A DNA stretch of 13,312 bases, taken from positions 1 through 13,312 of the forward strand of contig JASLCM010000091.1 of NCBI GenBank assembly GCA_030151845.1, given 5' to 3'. The notes under the pieces are model-generated. The model did not search any database, was not told the origin of the DNA, and saw only the letters and a program-made list of their open reading frames with translations. The number at the start of each line of letters is the position of its first letter. Position 1 is the stretch's first letter. A program made the translations under genes and the position numbers. Source of the DNA: Bacteroides sp. (GTDB lineage Bacteria > Bacteroidota > Bacteroidia > Bacteroidales > Bacteroidaceae). Positions 6,475 to 13,312 of this stretch are shown here, one piece after another.

Positions 6475-7368
6475 ATGATACAAACAAGACTTCGGGGGAT
6501 GGGGGTTGCGCTTATAACCCCGTTTAAAGAGGATGATAGCATAGATTTTGATGCGCTGGTTCGCATGGTTGATTACCTGCTTCAAAATCAAACCGACTTT
6601 CTCTGTGTACTTGGAACGACTGCGGAAACTCCAACGTTAACACTTGAAGAACGACGTGCTGTTAAAAAAACGGTAGTAGAACGCGTTGGAGGTGCTATTC
6701 CCATTCTTTTGGGTGTGGGTGGTAACGACACCAAAGCGGTTGTAAGATCTCTACAAACCGAAGATTTATCGGGTGTTGATGCTATTTTATCTGTAGTACC
6801 TTACTACAGTAAGCCCTCTCAAGAGGGAATCTACCAACACTACAAAGCCATTGCTACGGCTACAGATCTTCCCATTGTTTTATACAATGTTCCGGGTAGA
6901 ACGGGGGTTAATATGACGGCTAAAACTACTCTACGAATTGCCAATGACTTTAAAAATGTGGTGGCAATTAAAGAGGCCTCTGGAGATATCACACAAATGG
7001 ATGATATCATCAAGAATAAACCGGCCGACTTTAACGTAATCTCTGGCGATGATGGAATTACTTTCCCTTTAATTACGCTTGGTGCTGTTGGGGTAATCTC
7101 GGTGATTGGGAATGCCTTTCCTAGAGAGTTTGGACGAATGACTCGCCTTGCCCTCTTGGGAGATTTTGACAGCGCACGCATTATCCACCACAAGTTCACA
7201 GAGCTCTTTAAGCTCCTCTTTGTAGATGGGAACCCCGCTGGTGTTAAGTCGATGTTGAGTGCAATGGGAATGATTGAAAACAATTTAAGGTTGCCTTTGG
7301 TTCCTACACGGATTACCACCTTTGAGGCAATTAGAAGATTATTGAATGAGCTCAACATAAAATGTTAG
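6475..7368 (+). CDS. dapA: 4-hydroxy-tetrahydrodipicolinate synthase
   Basis: DapA condenses pyruvate with aspartate semialdehyde, the first committed step to diaminopimelate (peptidoglycan) and lysine, in the cytoplasm. The 297-residue TIM barrel has the Schiff-base lysine K166 in IKEASG, the catalytic Tyr Y137 in YNVPGRTG with R142, Thr pair T48-T49 in GTTAE, and Y111 in PYYSKPSQEG. Further downstream are SGDD (190-193), GVISV and GNPAGVK (252-258). GTTAE replaces the usual GTTGE. Aligned by eye to E. coli DapA, several lysine-inhibition contacts differ (Ser48 to T52, Ala49 to P53, His53 to L57, Glu84 to A88), so feedback inhibition may be weak or absent. The related sialate lyase and other class I aldolases are less likely given the pyruvate and Tyr-Thr-Tyr residues. 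A terminator follows the stop. Confidence 0.93.
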   Translation: MIQTRLRGMGVALITPFKEDDSIDFDALVRMVDYLLQNQTDFLCVLGTTAETPTLTLEERRAVKKTVVERVGGAIPILLGVGGNDTKAVVRSLQTEDLSGVDAILSVVPYYSKPSQEGIYQHYKAIATATDLPIVLYNVPGRTGVNMTAKTTLRIANDFKNVVAIKEASGDITQMDDIIKNKPADFNVISGDDGITFPLITLGAVGVISVIGNAFPREFGRMTRLALLGDFDSARIIHHKFTELFKLLFVDGNPAGVKSMLSAMGMIENNLRLPLVPTRITTFEAIRRLLNELNIKC

Positions 7369-7394
7369 AGGTGCAACTATCAAAAAAATAGAAG

Positions 7395-7435
7395 AACCGA
7401 CTATCTCTTTTGCATAAAGATTTAGGCGGTTTTTT
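7395..7435 (+). terminator. Intrinsic terminator after dapA
   Basis: AACCGACTATCTCTTT (7395-7410) pairs with AAAGATTTAGGCGGTT (7416-7431) over 13 of 16 positions around the loop TGCAT. The right arm runs into six T (7430-7435). It sits 26 bp after the dapA stop and separates dapA from the Bat operon. Confidence 0.75.
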
Positions 7436-7568
7436 CTTGCAAAAGAGTGTAGAGATAGAGCTATAGCCCATTCAGTATGGAATTGAACGATTTGTTAAAA
7501 GATTTTGGATTTTTGGGATTGGAAACCTTTTCATTTTCTTTTTATCATCTATTTTTAATAAAAATTAG

Positions 7569-7599
7569 TTGCTGACGACAGTTATAAAATGTATTTTTG
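7569..7599 (+). promoter_or_regulatory. Promoter of the Bat operon
   Basis: TTG at 7569-7571 and TATTTTTG at 7592-7599 are 20 bp apart, close to the Bacteroidetes consensus. Transcription would start near 7606, leaving a leader of about 75 nt before the moxR ATG. The rest of the 313-bp gap (7369-7681) holds only the dapA terminator, a leader hairpin and AT-rich sequence. Confidence 0.6.
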
Positions 7600-7605
7600 A
7601 AAGCT

Positions 7606-7630
7606 AATAGAGTATTTTAGCTCTATTTTT
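7606..7630 (+). promoter_or_regulatory. Leader hairpin with T run before moxR
   Basis: AATAGAG (7606-7612) and CTCTATT (7621-7627) form a 7-bp stem with an 8-nt loop, followed by T up to 7630. It starts almost at the predicted 5' end of the transcript. It resembles a weak terminator or a 5' stabilising stem; with few G-C pairs it may have no function. Confidence 0.3.
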
Positions 7631-7681
7631 ACTTCATTGCATGTAAAACTTGAAAAACATAACAATTAAATAGTAGTATAT

Positions 7682-8677
7682 ATGGCTGAAACAATTGATA
7701 TCCGTGAGTTGAATGAGCGGATTGAGAGACAAAGTTCTTTCATTACAAACCTTACTACAGGCATGGACCAGGTAATCGTGGGTCAGAAGCACTTAGTAGA
7801 ATCGCTATTAATTGGTTTACTATCCGATGGTCACGTTCTCTTAGAGGGTGTTCCTGGTTTAGCTAAGACCTTAGCGATAAAAACACTTGCCTCTTTAATA
7901 GACACCTCTTTTAGTAGAGTTCAATTTACACCCGACCTTCTTCCTGCCGACGTTATTGGTACGATGGTTTACAGTCAGAAAGATGAGCAGTTCTTAGTAA
8001 AAAAAGGACCTATCTTTGCAAGCTTCGTTCTTGCAGATGAGATAAACCGTGCACCAGCCAAGGTTCAGAGTGCCCTACTTGAGGCCATGCAGGAGCGTCA
8101 GGTAACCATTGGAAAAGAGACTTTCTACCTACCAGAGCCTTTCTTGGTATTGGCTACACAAAACCCGATTGAGCAAGAAGGTACTTACCCTCTACCAGAG
8201 GCGCAAGTAGACCGTTTTATGCTGAAGGTTGTTTTGGATTACCCAAAGCATGAGGAGGAGAAGCTCATTATCCGTCAAAACATTAGTGGCAAAAAAATAG
8301 AGGTTAAACCTGTATTAAAGCCCGAAGAGATTATAGCAGCTCGTGAAGTGGTACGCCAAGTCTACATCGATGAGAAGATTGAGCGCTACATTGTGGATAT
8401 AGTTTTTGCAACTCGTTATCCAGAAAAGTATGGTTTGAAGGAGTTAAAAGAGATGATCGATTTTGGGGGTTCACCTCGTGCATCGATTAACCTTGCTCTA
8501 GCAGCTCGTAGTTATGCCTTCATTAAGCGTAGAGGATATGTAATTCCAGAAGATGTTCGCGCGGTTGCTCATGATGTATTGCGTCACCGTATTGGTTTAA
8601 CTTATGAGGCTGAAGCCAGCAACCTAAGTTCGGATGAGATTGTAAGCAAAATTCTAAACCGAGTAGAGGTACCTTAA
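7682..8677 (+). CDS. moxR: MoxR-type AAA+ ATPase of the Bat operon
   Basis: A cytoplasmic AAA+ ATPase thought to act as a chaperone that remodels or loads metal into its VWA-domain partners. The 331 residues contain Walker A GVPGLAKT (56-63), Walker B VLADEINR (116-123, acidic pair D119-E120), sensor 1 ATQNP (158-162), VDRFM (176-180), and sensor 2 GGSPRAS (262-268), followed by the helical lid ending with RHRIGLTYEA. All residues needed for ATP binding and hydrolysis are present. It is the first gene after the operon promoter and is 57 bp ahead of the DUF58 gene, the standard MoxR-DUF58 pairing. The physiological substrate is not known from sequence. Confidence 0.96.
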   Translation: MAETIDIRELNERIERQSSFITNLTTGMDQVIVGQKHLVESLLIGLLSDGHVLLEGVPGLAKTLAIKTLASLIDTSFSRVQFTPDLLPADVIGTMVYSQKDEQFLVKKGPIFASFVLADEINRAPAKVQSALLEAMQERQVTIGKETFYLPEPFLVLATQNPIEQEGTYPLPEAQVDRFMLKVVLDYPKHEEEKLIIRQNISGKKIEVKPVLKPEEIIAAREVVRQVYIDEKIERYIVDIVFATRYPEKYGLKELKEMIDFGGSPRASINLALAARSYAFIKRRGYVIPEDVRAVAHDVLRHRIGLTYEAEASNLSSDEIVSKILNRVEVP

Positions 8678-8734
8678 TGGCCACTACTTTTTGCTACCTA
8701 TCTTATCAACCTATTCAATTTGGAGAAGTAATCA

Positions 8735-9604
8735 ATGGAAACAAGTGAACTATTAAAAAAAGTTCGCCGTATCGAGATAAAGACACGCGGACTCTCTAAC
8801 AACATCTTCGCTGGACAATACCATTCGGCTTTTAAAGGGCGTGGTATGGCCTTCTCTGAGGTCAGAGAGTATCAGTTTGGAGATGACATACGAGATATTG
8901 ACTGGAACGTAACTGCCCGCTTCAATAAACCCTATATTAAGGTCTTTGAAGAGGAACGGGAACTTACGGTTATGCTTTTAGTCGACGTTTCTGGTAGTTT
9001 GGAGTTTGGTACCTCTGTCCAATTGAAGCGTGAGATGCTTACCGAGATTGCTGCAACGCTAGCCTTCTCGGCCATACAGAACAACGATAAAATTGGAGTA
9101 ATCTTCTTTTCGGATCAAATAGAGAAGTTTATCCCGCCCAAAAAGGGAAGAAAACACATTCTTTACATCATTCGGGAATTACTCGACTTTAGAGCCGAAA
9201 GTAGAAAAACCAACATTGGTGGTGCTATGGAGTACCTAACCAATGTGATGAAGAGAAGGTGTACAGCTTTCCTACTATCGGACTTTATTGATCACCAAGA
9301 TTTTAAAAATCCGATGACGATAGCCAATCGAAAACACGACTTGGTGGCTATACAGGTGTATGATAAGCGAGTAGCCGAGCTTCCTGCCATTGGACTAATG
9401 CGTGTAAAAGATGCAGAGACTGGTGAAGAGCAGTGGATAGACACCTCTTCGTCGCGTTTAAGGCGAGCTCACAGTAAGGCTTGGCGAGAGGCTCAAGAGA
9501 AACTCCGAGAGACATTAACTAAAAGTAATGTTGATGCTGTTTCGGTTCGTACCGATGAAGACTACGTTAAGGCCCTGCTTACCCTATTTGCTAAACGAAA
9601 TTAA
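8735..9604 (+). CDS. DUF58 / VWA-like protein, MoxR partner
   Basis: Soluble protein of 289 residues with no signal peptide or membrane segment, so cytoplasmic. The N-terminal DUF58 signature is clear: FAGQYHSAFKGRGMAFSEVR (25-44), then YQFGDDIRDIDWNVTAR (46-62) and FEEER (71-75). A von Willebrand A fold follows with an apparently complete metal site: DVSGS (D84, S86, S88), T159 in KTNIGG and D183 in LLSDF. Such proteins are coded beside MoxR ATPases in many phyla and are probably their direct partners. The next gene starts only 3 bp after the stop. This copy lacks the membrane anchors found in some DUF58 proteins. The family is sure; the biochemical role is not established. Confidence 0.93.
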   Translation: METSELLKKVRRIEIKTRGLSNNIFAGQYHSAFKGRGMAFSEVREYQFGDDIRDIDWNVTARFNKPYIKVFEEERELTVMLLVDVSGSLEFGTSVQLKREMLTEIAATLAFSAIQNNDKIGVIFFSDQIEKFIPPKKGRKHILYIIRELLDFRAESRKTNIGGAMEYLTNVMKRRCTAFLLSDFIDHQDFKNPMTIANRKHDLVAIQVYDKRVAELPAIGLMRVKDAETGEEQWIDTSSSRLRRAHSKAWREAQEKLRETLTKSNVDAVSVRTDEDYVKALLTLFAKRN

Positions 9605-9607
9605 GAC

Positions 9608-10681
9608 ATGAATCGAAAATTACTATTATTCCTGTTCAGTTTGGTGTTTGCTGGTTCATTGGCAGCACAATCGGTCTCGGTAGAGGCAACGATCGATTCT
9701 ACTCAGATATTGATTGGTGAACAGGCAAATATTGAAATAAAGGTTGCAATGGACGCCAATCAGCGTGCCATATTCCCCATGTTTCCCGATACCTTGGTAA
9801 AGGGAATTGAGGTTTTGGAGATTGCTAAACCCGATACACAGTATTTGAACGACAACAAACGAATAATGCTTAAGCAGAGGTACACCATTACCTCTTTCGA
9901 TGCTGAGCTTTACTACATTCCACCGCTCGAGGTGTTGATTGATGAGGAGTCTCATTACTCCAAAGCATTGGCTTTAAAGGTCTACTCTATGCCTGTGGAT
10001 ACGCTAAACCCTGATCAGTTTTTTGGTCCGAAGGATATCCGACAACCCGATTTTGTGTGGGCCGATTGGTACCTACTCATTGCGTTGCTTATTCTTTTGG
10101 CCCCATTTGCATGGGCTTTGGTCTATCTTGGCAAGCGTTTACGGGACAATGAACCCATCATTCGAAAAATAAAAGTAGAGCCTAAGCGTCCTGCGCACGA
10201 GGTGGCAATTGAGGCTATCCAACGCATTAAAGAGGAGAAAATTGCTCAAAAGGAGGAGAATCCGAAGCTTTATTATACAGAGCTTACTGATGCTATACGT
10301 ACCTACATCATGAATCGTTTTGGTTTCAATGCTTTAGAGATGACCTCTGGAGAGATTGTAGACCAGCTCAAAGAGATGGAGGATGCTAAAGGCATTGCAG
10401 AGCTGAAGGAGTTGTTTCAAACAGCCGACTTGGTTAAGTTTGCCAAGCATAAACCGTTGCTCAATGAGAATGATGCTAACCTGGTTACTGCTGTTGAGTT
10501 TATCAATGAAACCAAGGAGATTGAGGAGGAGAATAAGAAGCCCGAACCTACAGAGATAACTGTGGTAGAGCAGCGTCCGTTACGTACAAAGGTTACATTG
10601 ATTGTGGGTATTGTGGCTTTAGCTCTTGCTATTGTTGGTTCAATTATCTACATCAGCAAGGAGCTTTACGGCCTATTTTAG
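9608..10681 (+). CDS. BatD-like membrane protein between DUF58 and BatA
   Basis: A 357-residue envelope protein in the position where Bat operons of Bacteroidetes usually carry an unnamed BatD- or DUF4381-like gene. It starts with a signal peptide (about 1-20, SLVFAGSLAA, then Q). A periplasmic beta-rich domain of about 21-150 follows, with VEATIDSTQILIGEQANIEI resembling the first domain of BatD proteins. Next are a membrane segment (about 153-175), a charged cytoplasmic helical domain (about 178-325) containing YYTELTDAIRTYIMNRFGF and a Glu/Lys-rich stretch near 300-315, and a second membrane segment (about 329-349). The topology suggests a bridge between the cytoplasmic MoxR/DUF58 pair and periplasmic Bat parts. 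I see no catalytic motif. The family name is uncertain; membership in the operon is firm. Confidence 0.75.
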   Translation: MNRKLLLFLFSLVFAGSLAAQSVSVEATIDSTQILIGEQANIEIKVAMDANQRAIFPMFPDTLVKGIEVLEIAKPDTQYLNDNKRIMLKQRYTITSFDAELYYIPPLEVLIDEESHYSKALALKVYSMPVDTLNPDQFFGPKDIRQPDFVWADWYLLIALLILLAPFAWALVYLGKRLRDNEPIIRKIKVEPKRPAHEVAIEAIQRIKEEKIAQKEENPKLYYTELTDAIRTYIMNRFGFNALEMTSGEIVDQLKEMEDAKGIAELKELFQTADLVKFAKHKPLLNENDANLVTAVEFINETKEIEEENKKPEPTEITVVEQRPLRTKVTLIVGIVALALAIVGSIIYISKELYGLF

Positions 10682-10707
10682 TTGAATAAAATAAATTATA
10701 AACAAGC

Positions 10708-11691
10708 ATGTTTTTTGCCAATATAGAATATCTCTTTTTACTGATTTTACTCATACCTTACATTGTTTGGTATGTGCTTCGTCATAAAAAGAGCGATGCC
10801 TCACTACAGGTATCTGATACAAGCATGTATAAGAATGTACCCAAGAGTTATAAGGTCTATCTTATTCATGCCCCTTTTATTTTACGTATACTAACTTTTA
10901 TCTTCTTGGTTCTTGTCTTGGCAAGGCCACAAAGTACAAACAGTTGGAAGAACAGTGAAGTAGAGGGAATTGATATTATGCTGGCTATCGACGTCTCTAC
11001 GAGTATGCTAGCGGAGGATTTACAGCCCAACCGATTAGAGGCTGCTAAAGATGTTGCTGCAGAGTTTATCAATGGTCGTCCCAATGACAACATTGGGTTA
11101 ACGATTTTTGCTGGAGAGAGCTTTACGCAATGTCCGCTCACGATAGATCATGCTGTTTTACTCAATCTTTTCAATGGAATTCAGTGTGGAATTATCGAAG
11201 ATGGTACAGCTATTGGAATGGGAATTGCCAACGCAGTAACTCGTTTAAAAGACAGCAAGGCTAAATCTAAGGTAATCATCTTATTAACCGATGGTTCCAA
11301 CAACCGAGGAGATATCTCTCCACTCACTGCTGCCGAAATTGCAAAGGCGTTTGGTATTCGTATTTACACGGTTGGTGTTGGTACTAATGGAACTGCACCA
11401 TACCCTATTCAGGTTGGGGGAAGTGTACAATATGTTAATGTTCCGGTAGATATAGACGAGGATGTATTAACGCAAATTGCTGGTACAACAGATGGTAAAT
11501 ACTTCCGCGCTTCGAGCAATACAAAGCTAAAAGAGATTTACAAAGAGATTGATCAATTAGAGAAGACAAAATTGAATGTTAAGGAGTACAATAAGCGCCA
11601 AGAGGAGTATAAGTTATTTGCTTTATTGGCCTTTTTGATGTTGCTCACAGAGGTTGTGTTACGCACAACTGTCTTAAAGAGAATTCCTTAA
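10708..11691 (+). CDS. batA: BatA, membrane-anchored von Willebrand A protein
   Basis: BatA is one of two paired VWA proteins of the Bat system, first linked to aerotolerance in Bacteroides. The 327 residues have membrane segments near 8-24 and 57-72, the large VWA domain (about 88-285), and a C-terminal membrane helix near 302-320. The metal site is complete: DVSTS (D95, S97, S99), T167 in EDGTAIG and D195 in LLTDGSNN. ARPQ directly before the VWA domain and LAEDLQPNRLEAAK are typical of the BatA/BatB family. With helices at both ends, the VWA domain most likely faces the periplasm or cytoplasm as one loop; the side is not certain. It lies 26 bp after the preceding gene and 21 bp before batB, its close paralogue. 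Confidence 0.93.
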   Translation: MFFANIEYLFLLILLIPYIVWYVLRHKKSDASLQVSDTSMYKNVPKSYKVYLIHAPFILRILTFIFLVLVLARPQSTNSWKNSEVEGIDIMLAIDVSTSMLAEDLQPNRLEAAKDVAAEFINGRPNDNIGLTIFAGESFTQCPLTIDHAVLLNLFNGIQCGIIEDGTAIGMGIANAVTRLKDSKAKSKVIILLTDGSNNRGDISPLTAAEIAKAFGIRIYTVGVGTNGTAPYPIQVGGSVQYVNVPVDIDEDVLTQIAGTTDGKYFRASSNTKLKEIYKEIDQLEKTKLNVKEYNKRQEEYKLFALLAFLMLLTEVVLRTTVLKRIP

Positions 11692-11712
11692 TAGAACTTT
11701 TAACTGGATGTT

Positions 11713-12738
11713 ATGTTTCGATTTGAAGAACCTACCTATTTATATCTTTTACTGCTGGTACCCGCCTTACTAGGGTTTCACCTTTGGTCTAACTACAAAA
11801 GGAGAAGAGCCCTTAAAAAGTTCGGAGATCCAGAGCTAATGGCACAACTCATGCCTAATCGTTCCAAGTATAGACCCGATGTAAAGTTTGGACTCTTACT
11901 TGGTGCTGTTGCGCTCTTCTCTTTTTTGCTGGCTAGGCCTCAGTTTGGCTCTAAGCTAGAGACAGTGAAGCGTGAAGGGGCTGAGATTATTATTGCTCTA
12001 GACGTATCGAACTCGATGTTGGCCGAAGATGTACAACCTAGCCGACTAGAGAAGGCCAAGCATGTAATTAGTAAATTGGTAGATGAGCTAAAGAACGATA
12101 AAGTGGGACTCATTCTTTTTGCGGGAGATGCTTATACGCAGTTGCCTATTACAAGCGACTACATCTCTGCTAAAATGTTTTTGAGTAGTATCAATCCCTC
12201 TTTAATCTCCAAGCAGGGTACTGCTATTGGAACTGCTGTAGACCTAGGCATACGTAGCTTTTCGCCACAAGAGGGTGTTGGACGGTCCATCATCATTATT
12301 ACCGATGGTGAGGATCATGAAAAAGGAACTCCAGAGGCGATAGAGAGAGCTATTTCTAAAGGAATACAGGTTAATGTTTTAGGGGTTGGGTCTCCCGATG
12401 GAGCTCCTATTCCAGCCGAAGGGGGTAAAGATTACCGCCGAGACAGGGAGGGAAATGTTATTGTTACTCGCCTCAATGAAGCGATGTGCCAAGAGATGGC
12501 AAAAAATGGCAAAGGAATTTATGCAAGGATAGACAATACAAACTCTGCACAACGAGCCATTATTAAAGAGGTTAATAAACTGGCTAAAGCCGATGTTGAA
12601 TCGGAGGTTTATACAGAGTTTGATGAGCAGTTTCAAGTTTTCGCTTGGCTCATTTTGTTGTTACTCATTGCAGAGATTCTGATTTTGAATCGGAAGAATC
12701 CGTTATTTAAGAACATTCGTTTATTTTCTACTAAGTAA
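11713..12738 (+). CDS. batB: BatB, membrane-anchored von Willebrand A protein
   Basis: Paralogue of BatA (about the same layout, 341 residues). It has membrane segments near 8-24 and 58-75, the ARPQ junction, a VWA domain at about 91-290, and a final membrane helix near 308-326. The metal site is DVSNS (D97, S99, S101), T170 in KQGTAIG and D198 in IITDGEDHE. It differs from BatA in a longer insert around 228-252 (PAEGGKDYRRDREGN), typical of BatB. BatA and BatB probably form a membrane complex and contact the TPR protein BatC. The stop codon is directly followed by the batC ATG, so translation is likely coupled. Confidence 0.93.
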   Translation: MFRFEEPTYLYLLLLVPALLGFHLWSNYKRRRALKKFGDPELMAQLMPNRSKYRPDVKFGLLLGAVALFSFLLARPQFGSKLETVKREGAEIIIALDVSNSMLAEDVQPSRLEKAKHVISKLVDELKNDKVGLILFAGDAYTQLPITSDYISAKMFLSSINPSLISKQGTAIGTAVDLGIRSFSPQEGVGRSIIIITDGEDHEKGTPEAIERAISKGIQVNVLGVGSPDGAPIPAEGGKDYRRDREGNVIVTRLNEAMCQEMAKNGKGIYARIDNTNSAQRAIIKEVNKLAKADVESEVYTEFDEQFQVFAWLILLLLIAEILILNRKNPLFKNIRLFSTK

Positions 12739-13312
12739 ATGACTATGAGATATAAAAAGATATTATTTACCTCTTTAGCACTCCTCGTTAGCTCGTTTGG
12801 CTTTGCACAAAAGGCCGAGAGAGACTACATTCGGAGGGGGAATAAACTCTACAGAGATAGTGTTTATACGAACGCTGAGGTGAATTACAGAAAAGCCTTA
12901 GAGGTAAACCCTGAGTCGACTACAAGCATGTACAACTTAGGTAATACGCTTATTGGTGAACAGAAATACGAAGAGGCTATGAAGCAGTTCATTGCAACCA
13001 CTAAGGTGGAGAAGGATAAGGGTAACCTAGCCGAAGTTTACCACAACATGGGGGTACTCTTTTATGCAGCACAAGATTATGCGCAGGCTGTAGAGGCCTA
13101 TAAAATGTCTTTGAGAAATAATCCAAAAGACGATGAGACGAGATACAATTTAGCTTTGGCACAAAAAATGCTTAAAGATCAACAAGAAAATAAACCCGAC
13201 CAAGGAGATGACGACCAAAAACAAGATCAGCAAGATCAAGACCAAGATAAAGATAATGAGGATCAAGAACAAGATCAGCAGCAACAGCAACAACCTCCTC
13301 AACAAAATGAGG
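12739..13312 (+). CDS. batC: BatC, exported TPR protein (3' end cut by window)
   Basis: Partial gene: 191 codons are present and the frame runs open off the edge. The ATG directly follows the batB stop; a second ATG two codons on (12745) is an equally good start. The protein begins with a signal peptide (about 1-23, VSSFGFA, then Q), so it should be periplasmic or lipid-independent envelope-bound. About three TPR units follow (roughly 26-59, 60-93, 97-130), with YNLGN, YEEAM, YHNMGVLFYAAQDYAQAVEAY and NP turns, then a helix to about 146. From about 147 the chain becomes a low-complexity Asp/Gln/Glu/Lys tail that continues to the edge. TPR proteins in this position are thought to hold the BatA/BatB complex together. 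BatD and BatE would be expected next, outside the window. Confidence 0.9.
   Translation, partial: MTMRYKKILFTSLALLVSSFGFAQKAERDYIRRGNKLYRDSVYTNAEVNYRKALEVNPESTTSMYNLGNTLIGEQKYEEAMKQFIATTKVEKDKGNLAEVYHNMGVLFYAAQDYAQAVEAYKMSLRNNPKDDETRYNLALAQKMLKDQQENKPDQGDDDQKQDQQDQDQDKDNEDQEQDQQQQQQPPQQNE
13177..13312 (+). repeat. CAA/GAT-rich low-complexity tract in batC
   Basis: Codons CAA, CAG, GAT and GAC repeat irregularly, encoding a Gln/Asp/Glu-rich, probably disordered acidic tail, ending in a run of Gln with Pro-Pro. Such tails occur in BatC proteins. The slippage-prone DNA could vary in length between strains. Confidence 0.7.

Noticed and set aside
7477..7575. Small reading frame of 32 codons before the Bat operon
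   Set aside because: Very Phe/Leu-rich because of the T-rich DNA, no promoter or ribosome site, and it overlaps the likely -33 element of the Bat promoter.

Overview
The window looks like a chromosomal segment of a Bacteroidota bacterium, most likely order Bacteroidales. Three things point there: a full Bat-type operon (MoxR ATPase, DUF58 protein, BatD-like membrane protein, BatA, BatB, BatC); repeated matches to the Bacteroidetes -7 promoter element TAnnTTTG in front of operons; and start codons mostly without a strong Shine-Dalgarno sequence. I see no insertion sequence, tRNA, rRNA, CRISPR array or phage gene.

Layout. Bases 1-720 hold no gene I can recognise. Bases 720-1230 are very AT-rich and non-coding, with a dense set of promoter-like elements, inverted repeats and one promoter-plus-terminator pair that could make a small RNA. 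Next comes a small XRE-type DNA-binding protein (1277-1732), then a two-gene pyrimidine unit, pyrK-pyrD (class 1B dihydroorotate dehydrogenase; the genes overlap by 13 bp), ended by a perfect palindromic bidirectional terminator. trmD (tRNA m1G37 methyltransferase) lies on the minus strand, convergent with pyrD and divergent from ligA (NAD+-dependent DNA ligase). dapA (lysine/diaminopimelate pathway) follows from its own promoter and ends in a terminator. A 313-bp gap carrying a near-consensus promoter leads into the Bat operon, which fills 7682 to the end of the window; its last visible gene, batC, is cut by the edge.

How the genes work together. PyrK and PyrD form one NAD+-linked enzyme of UMP synthesis. 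TrmD, LigA and DapA are unrelated housekeeping functions, each with its own promoter. The six Bat genes are closely packed (gaps 57, 3, 26, 21 and 0 nt) and almost surely form one transcript. They encode a cytoplasmic AAA+ ATPase, three proteins with von Willebrand A folds and intact metal sites (one soluble, two membrane-bound), a periplasmic/membrane scaffold protein and an exported TPR protein. Such sets are thought to form an envelope-associated chaperone or stress complex; the substrate is unknown.

The least explained part is the 720-1240 control region and its possible link to the XRE protein. The genes themselves are well-known families and I found no clearly new multi-gene system.
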